A DNA stretch of 64,000 nt from Paragorgia papillata (taxonomy: Eukaryota; Cnidaria; Anthozoa; Scleralcyonacea; Coralliidae). The position numbers and the translations under genes were made by a program. Positions 59,201 through 64,000 of this stretch are shown here, one piece after another. Below the pieces are notes generated by a model that searched no databases, had not been told where the DNA came from, and saw only the letters and a list, made by a program, of their open reading frames with translations. Within the stretch, counting starts at the first letter, position 1, and the number at the start of each line of letters is the position of its first letter. The DNA lies in contig JAWNZC010000108.1 in the NCBI GenBank assembly GCA_035771165.1, forward strand, positions 62,001 through 126,000. The letters run 5' to 3'.

Positions 59201-59699
59201 ATTCTGTATGATTCTGTATGATTCTGTATGATCCTGTATGATTCTATATGATTCTGTATGATCCTGGATGATTCTATATGATTCTGTATGATTCTGTATG
59301 ATCCTGTATGATTCTATAGATTCTGTATGATTCTGTATGATCCTGTATGATTCTATAGATTCTGTATGATTCTATATGATTCTGTATGATCCTGTATGAT
59401 CCTGTATGATTCTGTATGATTGTATATTATCCTGTATGATTCTATATGATTCTGTATGATTGTATAGTTGACAGTATTTCTTGATTTCTTTAGGTCTTCT
59501 TATAGCTGCTACAGACTCCAAACATTTTCTTGGCATAACTAATGAGATCTATCGTTTTATGCCTTCTCAAGTTGCACCGCAAGACCTATCACGTATTCAT
59601 GGCTCGAATGAGAGAATTACTATAAAGAATTACGAACAAACAATTAATTTCTACTATTGTCTTATGCTCAATGCAGACGACGAGCTATCGTGTATTTGA
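53213..59699 (+). CDS. PM20D1: M20-family peptidase, PM20D1-like (N-fatty-acyl amino acid synthase/hydrolase)
   Basis: Di-zinc amidohydrolase; mammalian PM20D1 is secreted and interconverts fatty acids plus amino acids with N-acyl amino acids. Exons 53213-53489, 54299-54531, 54694-54780, 55159-55292, 55792-55911, 56152-56227, 57186-57247, 57405-57484, 58317-58388, 58670-58835, 59494-59699; about 503 aa (human 502). An N-terminal hydrophobic segment (residues about 9-28) acts as signal or anchor. Metal/catalytic blocks: [44 protein letters not shown], then [42 protein letters not shown], and [13 protein letters not shown] with the last His. Two oddities: the exon 1 donor is GC, and exon 8 to 9 is off by one base in an A-run, so the assembled frame would break there unless the sequence carries an extra A. 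Confidence 0.92.
53550..53885. mobile_element. Non-autonomous hAT-type element in PM20D1 intron 1
   Basis: Perfect 11-bp inverted ends CCAGACTGTAA / TTACAGTCTGG and perfect 8-bp duplications AACAGGGG at 53542-53549 and 53886-53893. 336 bp; contains TGCGCGGG words near both ends; no ORF. Confidence 0.92.
54798..55128. repeat. Tandem duplication in PM20D1 intron 3
   Basis: ATATCATTCACCTCTCTTGC and about 130 following bases recur from about 54938 onwards, with a short insertion and a TACAGTACAG expansion in the second copy. Confidence 0.85.
56284..57150. repeat. CGAA / CGAC / GATCAAACGA satellite in PM20D1 intron 6
   Basis: Arrays of CGAA, a block of CGAC (56370-56412), then higher-order AACGATCAAACGAGCG units. 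It is interrupted by an inserted transposon at 56841-57037 and ends shortly before the exon 7 acceptor. The Arg/Thr/Asn-rich frames are artefacts. Confidence 0.95.
56841..57037. mobile_element. hAT-type MITE inserted inside the CGAA satellite
   Basis: Ends CAGTGGCGTAGGAAGC and GATTCCTACGCCCCTG are inverted. Flanks CGAACGAA (56833-56840) and CGAACAAA (57038-57045) match 7 of 8, but the surrounding repeat makes a true duplication hard to prove. 197 bp; no transposase. Confidence 0.75.
57720..57850 (+). mobile_element. tRNA-derived SINE copy
   Basis: B-box GGTTCAATTCC at 57784-57794 followed by CTTAAAAACATTTTCTGAG, the same tail as in the copies at 63364 and 20554. It lies in PM20D1 intron 8. 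Confidence 0.6.
57861..58246. mobile_element. Foldback element with TTCAAACGTCG ends in PM20D1 intron 8
   Basis: Left end CTTCAAACGTCGTTCTTCTC (57862) is inverted at 58220-58246. Additional internal copies of the end, e.g. TTTCAAACGTCGAGCTTCTC at 58024 and GAGCGACGTTTGAA at 57921, suggest a composite or multi-armed foldback. No ORF. Confidence 0.75.
58880..59463. repeat. Large decamer satellite (ATGATTCTGT) in PM20D1 intron 10
   Basis: About 55 copies of a 10-bp unit, mainly ATGATTCTGT, ATGATCCTGT and ATGATTCTAT in mixed order, filling nearly the whole intron. Shares its unit with 22548-22641. Confidence 0.96.
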
Positions 59700-59883
59700 A
59701 CAAGAATATATAGACCTCTTTCATAATGAAAACTAATTGAAATTTTCTCTTGATATGCGCACCTAAATAACTTTTCGAATCTTTGTGTGTGCAATTCAAA
59801 AGAATCTTTGCTTCATAACGAGGCTAGGAAAGCTTATTGACATGTTTAAATGATTATGAGAGAGGTTTGCAAGTTGAAAAGCG

Positions 59884-59954
59884 TTGTTGCACGTATTACT
59901 ACCCAATCATTATTGCGTGACAATGTTTAAGCTGGGTGGTAATACGTGCAACAA
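59884..59954. repeat. 22-bp perfect inverted repeat
   Basis: TTGTTGCACGTATTACTACC plus CA (59884-59905) is the exact complement of 59933-59954. The loop is 27 bp. It lies just downstream of PM20D1 and is likely a small foldback element. Confidence 0.8.
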
Positions 59955-61440
59955 AGTTGCGTTGCAAGTTGAAGAAAAATGTTGTCCTAGACGTTTTTGT
60001 TGCTGGTTACCCCCCTGGATCTGCTTGCTTGTTTACCCCCCTGAATCTGCTCTTGCTGTGCGCATCTTTTCTCTTGGCCCCTTTCCCTTTGGCGTGACCA
60101 GGCGCAACGCTCCCCGTGATGATCTCGCAGACGCGCGAACGATATTATATACAACTTTAAATTATAAGATCTAGGGATTGGGGGCGAGCGCCTGCCAATC
60201 TAGGGATATCCAGGGACCTAGCGGTGCTCCTGGATATGATGGGATGCAAGGGGGTATTAAGGCTCAAGCCCTTGGCGTCCCCATGGGTCCCTAACCTACT
60301 CCCCATGCCACGCGTCCAGTTGATCCACGCATGATCCACGTAGTGCTCGTGAAAACGAGGCGCCGCCATTTTGACAAGGCAACGAGGCGTTGAAAGTACG
60401 TCGTCGATTGAAAAGGGAGCGTTGCAAGGCAGTTTTTATCGTGGTAATAAGCTATTGAGATGTATTTTAGTCCCCGTAGAACTTCTAGTGTGCGCTTTGG
60501 GGATTCATGAAGCGTTTTATATTGTCAAGGAACTGAACATATCTGCAAAACTCGCCAAGCAGTTCGCATTAATTTGTGCTCGGAGGTAAGCAGTGCTTTA
60601 TGATACTTTGTGCAATATACTCGCCTTTTCTGATCTTATTTCGTCGACTATTTCATTGAACTTCATTTATATAATTCTGGTATTGAGTCGTCGTGTGGTT
60701 CATCTTTCTCTTTACGTTCCTGGCTCTGTATTATCTGTGCAAGAAAGCTTCAAAATTGTGAAGAAAATTGAAAGGGATTCGTATGTTTGTATGTGTAGCC
60801 ATCACATGCCTTGAACAAGGGAAAGTACCCTCATTTCGTAAAGAATACTCATTCTTTGTGAGTATACGGAGCATTAAAGCTCATAATTACTATCTAAGGG
60901 AAAAGCTAGTCTTTATTAGGAGTGGATAGATATATATTCTACGCTTTTGATGAAATTCCGGAGACTCTCCCCCGAAAGTCGAACCACGCGCTTCAGTTAC
61001 AACATCGCCATTATCGTATTATAGTAAGTTCATATTACGTTATTTTTCTTTTCAAAATATCTTAAATCTAAAATATTTGTCAGGATTTGTTCCCTGAATG
61101 ATATGTGTAGCGATATTGAAGAAAAGAAAGCCATTTTCAAGGCAGTGAATAGTTATTTTTCGATGATGAAATGCTCGTTGCCTTGGGCTTGGAATGTAGA
61201 TTATTTCAGCCATAACTCCGACCTTGTTGTTAGATACTAATATTTTCCCATTCCTTCCTTCTATATGAAGCAAGTTTTATCAGTTTTAACCAAAAGACAT
61301 GGGTTTCTTTAAGGTTTTTTGCAGCAGACTAAAAAATATGGAAAATTGATGAGCGTTTGAGTGTGTCGAGCGTTTGCCTATCAGCTTTGTTATTATGAAT
61401 ATCAATAAAGACTGAGGAAAATCATTTGATAGTATTAGCA
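59955..61440. other. Spacer with an unproven divergent exon pair near 60370
   Basis: A GC-richer stretch around GGCGCCGCCATTTTG. On the minus strand ATG at 60367-60369 opens MAAPRFHEHYVDHAWINWTR with a possible donor at 60295; on the plus strand an open frame runs to a strong donor GGAG|GTAAGC at 60586. No partner exons were found for either. Confidence 0.25.
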
Positions 61441-61746
61441 ATGGCTTTGAAAATATTCTTTCAAAAAAACTCTAGTTTAACAGCAATGCACGATTACTGC
61501 TTACGATTTAACTGGGTTTTAGGTTTTTATCTAAAGTCTAGCTTCGAGCGAGATATTTTGTGGTTCTACCACGCCAAGAACAGACGTGTTATTATTTGGT
61601 TTCAATCGCCATGAGGTTTTTCTCTTGCTGATAAACCGTGGGAGAGCGATATGGAATTGAAAAAATATCCCATGAAATTGAAAGCTAAAAAATCTCACGC
61701 AATCCAAGTTGTCTTGAGAAGAAAGATCTTGGATCTTATTAACTAA
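61441..61746 (+). pseudogene. Upstream part of a broken lysine-rich reading frame
   Basis: From ATG 61441 the frame reads MALKIFFQKNSSLTAMHDYC to TGA (61612-61614), then resumes GFSLADKPWESDMELKKYPM to TAA (61744-61746), in the same frame as the ORF starting at 61768. It looks like one old 300-codon coding region cut by two stops, or a chance AT-rich frame. Family unknown. Confidence 0.35.
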
Positions 61747-61767
61747 GGAAGTCGGATTTCTTTCCAA

Positions 61768-62340
61768 ATGCTGATAAGATCGAGGATTTTTTGGTTTGAA
61801 GTTTCAACGATGTTGACCAAGGATATTTTCTCGGGGCAGATCTTTATAGCGCAAAGTCGCAAACAAACTATTATTAATGGTTTAGAAAAAATGCCGGGTA
61901 GTACAGTTGAGATGAAGTTTGTTTGTTTCAAGAAAGCCATGTGGGTGTTTTGTAGCCGAATTGAACGTTCTTTAGTCGTCAATGAGGGAAGTTGGAATTT
62001 TTATTTGTTTGGCTTAGAAAGTGTTTTATCTTCGGTGGTAACTAAGGCCAAACATGTGTTTTTCAAAATTTCTCAACGTTCGCAGCTGCAAGCCGAAGAA
62101 AAGCTGATATTGAAGCTGCAACATTTGATCGCCATTATGCCAGAGTACAAGTACAAAAGAGTTGAAGTAAAAGAAAGAACGCTCGAAGGCATCCGCATTT
62201 CAAGAAGCAAATACGCCTTACGGATTTTGTTTTTGAAGAACGATAGCGAAGTGTTTTGTATTTATTTCGAAGTGATTGTAAAAGAAAGCGAAACTAAACT
62301 AGAAATCAGAGAAAGCATCAACTTGAAGGACAAGTATTAA
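61768..62340 (+). CDS. Hypothetical protein, 190 aa, single exon
   Basis: Longest unexplained open frame in the window that is not a repeat. Starts MLIRSRIFWFEVSTMLTKDI and ends ESINLKDKY. Lys/Glu/Ile-rich, no signal peptide or membrane helix, no motif I recognise. An AATAAA lies 39 bases after the stop (62379-62384), which supports a transcribed 3' end. The same frame continues upstream across two stops, so this may be the intact 3' part of a decaying gene, or a gene whose stops fall in an intron I could not define. Confidence 0.4.
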   Translation: MLIRSRIFWFEVSTMLTKDIFSGQIFIAQSRKQTIINGLEKMPGSTVEMKFVCFKKAMWVFCSRIERSLVVNEGSWNFYLFGLESVLSSVVTKAKHVFFKISQRSQLQAEEKLILKLQHLIAIMPEYKYKRVEVKERTLEGIRISRSKYALRILFLKNDSEVFCIYFEVIVKESETKLEIRESINLKDKY

Positions 62341-63350
62341 TAGCAAAATAATAATACATGTACAATTCCTTTTGTTCAAATAAACGTGTTCGCGTCGTTG
62401 AATTGTTGCTAAAGGCTTTTCTAGTTTGTTATGGCGAACAGAAATAAACAATATAGACCTGTATTTGGAAAAAAAGCCGATCCGTTTCTCGTCAGACGTG
62501 TCTTTAAGCTTTGGGTATGCGAAGTATTCGTTTAAATTGCTTTCAAGGTGTTTAATCTATGTGGAATTGAGACAAAAATAATGATGTATCGTTTTGTGGC
62601 TTTCTTCTATATTATAAAAACTTGAAAGCAGTAGTGCAGGTACCTTTAGCGATACCAGAACGAATTTACTTGTACAATACCAGGTTTTATTATTATTGTA
62701 AATTAATATCTATGTGCCAGCCTGTGGTCATGCCTAATGGAAATATTTTCTATTAGAATTGTCTTGCAAAGTAATTTTATGTTGTTGTCTTATGTAAATG
62801 GGAAATCTGCTTTAATTTGACTGAATGTATTAGCTATAATGCAATATGAGTTTCTGCTGTAAAACTATGTTTTTCCTGATGCTTTCTGTGGTATTATCAT
62901 GGTAGTATGTAGTGCTTGTGGCAATATAGAAGAAAAGCAAAGCATATGTTTTTTTATTTTCAATAAGCTGTAGTTTTAATATAAGATGTTTAAATTAGTT
63001 GAACTTATCTCATTTCGACTGCTGCTGCTTCTAAAACTGTAAACCTTGTGTGTGATTGGTTAGAGAGTTGTTTGTTCCCAGGGGACACTTAATATTGTAA
63101 TACAGGAATGAGATTGCGATTATCCTTCCTACATTAACATATGGCATATTTCATCTGTTCCAAGACGCATTATAGGAAGTCTTTTAAATCTTTTTTGTCT
63201 ATGGCATCCTTGTCAGTGTGATTGCATAGTTCTTGCAATTATTAATTGAATCTTGTGATTTCAGGCTGTTTTAACACTTTATTTAAAAAATATGTATATT
63301 TTAATTTAAAAGAAATAAGAGATTTTGTTGTTCTAACCATTCATTTATTA
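62341..63350. other. Spacer, no features recognised
   Basis: AT-rich sequence with the AATAAA noted above at its start. No exon, RNA gene or repeat structure recognised. Confidence 0.4.
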
Positions 63351-63480
63351 ATACAAGGTTGCAGGTTCGATTCCTGTCGAGCTTAAAAATCATTTCTGAG
63401 CTTGAATGTCTAATAAATGTCTGTTACATTACACCAAGCTTGCAAATGTACCCCATGTATGTACTATATGATGTACTAGT
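63351..63480 (+). mobile_element. tRNA-derived SINE copy
   Basis: Perfect B-box GGTTCGATTCC at 63364-63374, then CTTAAAAATCATTTCTGAG and a tail TTACATTACACCAAGCTTGC also present at about 20619 (TTACATTACAGCAAGCTCGC). The A-box half is eroded. Confidence 0.65.
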
Positions 63481-63647
63481 ATATTTTGTTAGGTTATTGC
63501 ACACAGCAACGATATTTGTTCTGCATCTTTGATTGTGTATTTAATTAATTTCGTGGAAGAGACAAATGATTTATGCTATAAAGGAATTGTATGAAAAAAC
63601 AATTTTCTGTGACAAAACAAAACTGATCATATGTTATCTTTGCCTTA

Positions 63648-63846
63648 ACTCTTTCCTGTCTGAATTGATCTTTAGTATTTTATTCTGACTAATACCAGAC
63701 AATTATATTCACCTCTGGGAAAGCCCTCAGACAGGAATGAGTTATAAACTATCTCTCTAACTCTTTCCTGTCTGAATTGGTCTTTAGTATTTTATTCTGG
63801 TGATTTTATTCACCTCTGGGGAAGCCCTCGGACAGGAATGAGTTAA
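63648..63846. mobile_element. Two tandem copies of a TTAA-ended MITE
   Basis: Each copy (about 63646-63746 and 63756-63846) starts AACTCTTTCCTGTCTGAATT and ends GACAGGAATGAGTTA, inverted termini. TTAA is seen at the outer ends of the pair. Internal GGTCTTTAGTATTTTATTCT is shared; related sequence lies near 25240-25345. Confidence 0.75.
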
Positions 63847-64000
63847 CCTTTTAAGGGATCTTTCCTTGATGAGTAAAATAAAATAATAAAAGAGCCCAAA
63901 TTGGACTATTAGGGAAATTCAAAAGAAAGGCTTTTTAAAATCTTTCAGCATATATTATTCCCTAAGTAAAGAAGAAAGCAAACTTTGAATATCAATATAT

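Noticed and set aside
60157..60369. 70-aa minus frame MAAPRFHEHYVDH..
   Set aside because: Only the first 24 codons before a possible donor look gene-like; no partner exons found, so not called as a gene.

Overview
The window is nuclear DNA of an invertebrate animal. Nearly every gene is built from short exons bounded by GT..AG (twice GC..AG) introns, the encoded proteins are typical metazoan ones (nischarin, DMTF1, TMEM243, nicolin-1, a PIERCE ciliary protein, PM20D1), and introns and spacers are crowded with microsatellites, minisatellites and short foldback elements. The sequence is AT-rich. A sponge, cnidarian or other early-branching animal is my best guess, but I cannot name the species. 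All exon models below were built by eye: each junction was checked for splice dinucleotides, reading phase and family similarity recalled from memory; no search was run.

Layout. 0-2.6 kb: 3' exons of 5-aminolevulinate synthase (ALAS, +). 4.05-10.6 kb: DMTF1 (+, 13 exons). 11.4-13.3 kb: TMEM243 (-, 4 exons), tail-to-tail with DMTF1 and head-to-head with the next gene. 13.9-23.7 kb: SUCLG2, the beta subunit of GTP-forming succinyl-CoA ligase (+, 11 exons); its 6.2-kb sixth intron contains a complete intronless CYP3-clan cytochrome P450 on the other strand, plus a hAT-type element and a tandem tRNA-like array. 24.7-35.4 kb: nischarin (NISCH, +, 22 exons). 35.9-38.9 kb: F-actin capping protein alpha (CAPZA, +, 11 exons). 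40.0 kb: remnant of a histone H4 gene (-) with its ends and 3' stem-loop but no middle. 41.0-41.6 kb: PIERCE1/2-like ciliary microtubule inner protein (-, first exon not found). 41.9-43.0 kb: a 60-bp satellite. 44.0-45.9 kb: nicolin-1 (NICN1, +, 7 exons). 46.6-48.2 kb: a two-exon CYP2-clan P450 (-). 51.5-52.1 kb: an atypical Rho GTPase (+). 53.2-59.7 kb: PM20D1-like M20 peptidase (+, 11 exons). 61.4-62.3 kb: an unrecognised lysine-rich frame broken by two stops, the last 190 codons open. The rest to 64 kb is repeat-rich spacer.

There is no operon-like logic; the genes are independent housekeeping loci. Two links stand out. First, ALAS and SUCLG2 are metabolically joined: succinyl-CoA is the substrate of ALAS and of succinyl-CoA ligase. 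Second, the gene content echoes human chromosomes: DMTF1 and TMEM243 are convergent neighbours at human 7q21, and ALAS1, NISCH, NICN1, RHOA and SUCLG2 all lie on human 3p (locations from memory). The window therefore looks like a fragment of an ancient animal linkage group.

Most striking observations: the nested P450, the internally deleted histone H4 with intact expression signals, the Rho protein lacking the guanine-specificity Asn and a CAAX box, a duplicated splice donor inside CCTT arrays in NISCH, and several small DNA transposons with perfect target-site duplications.
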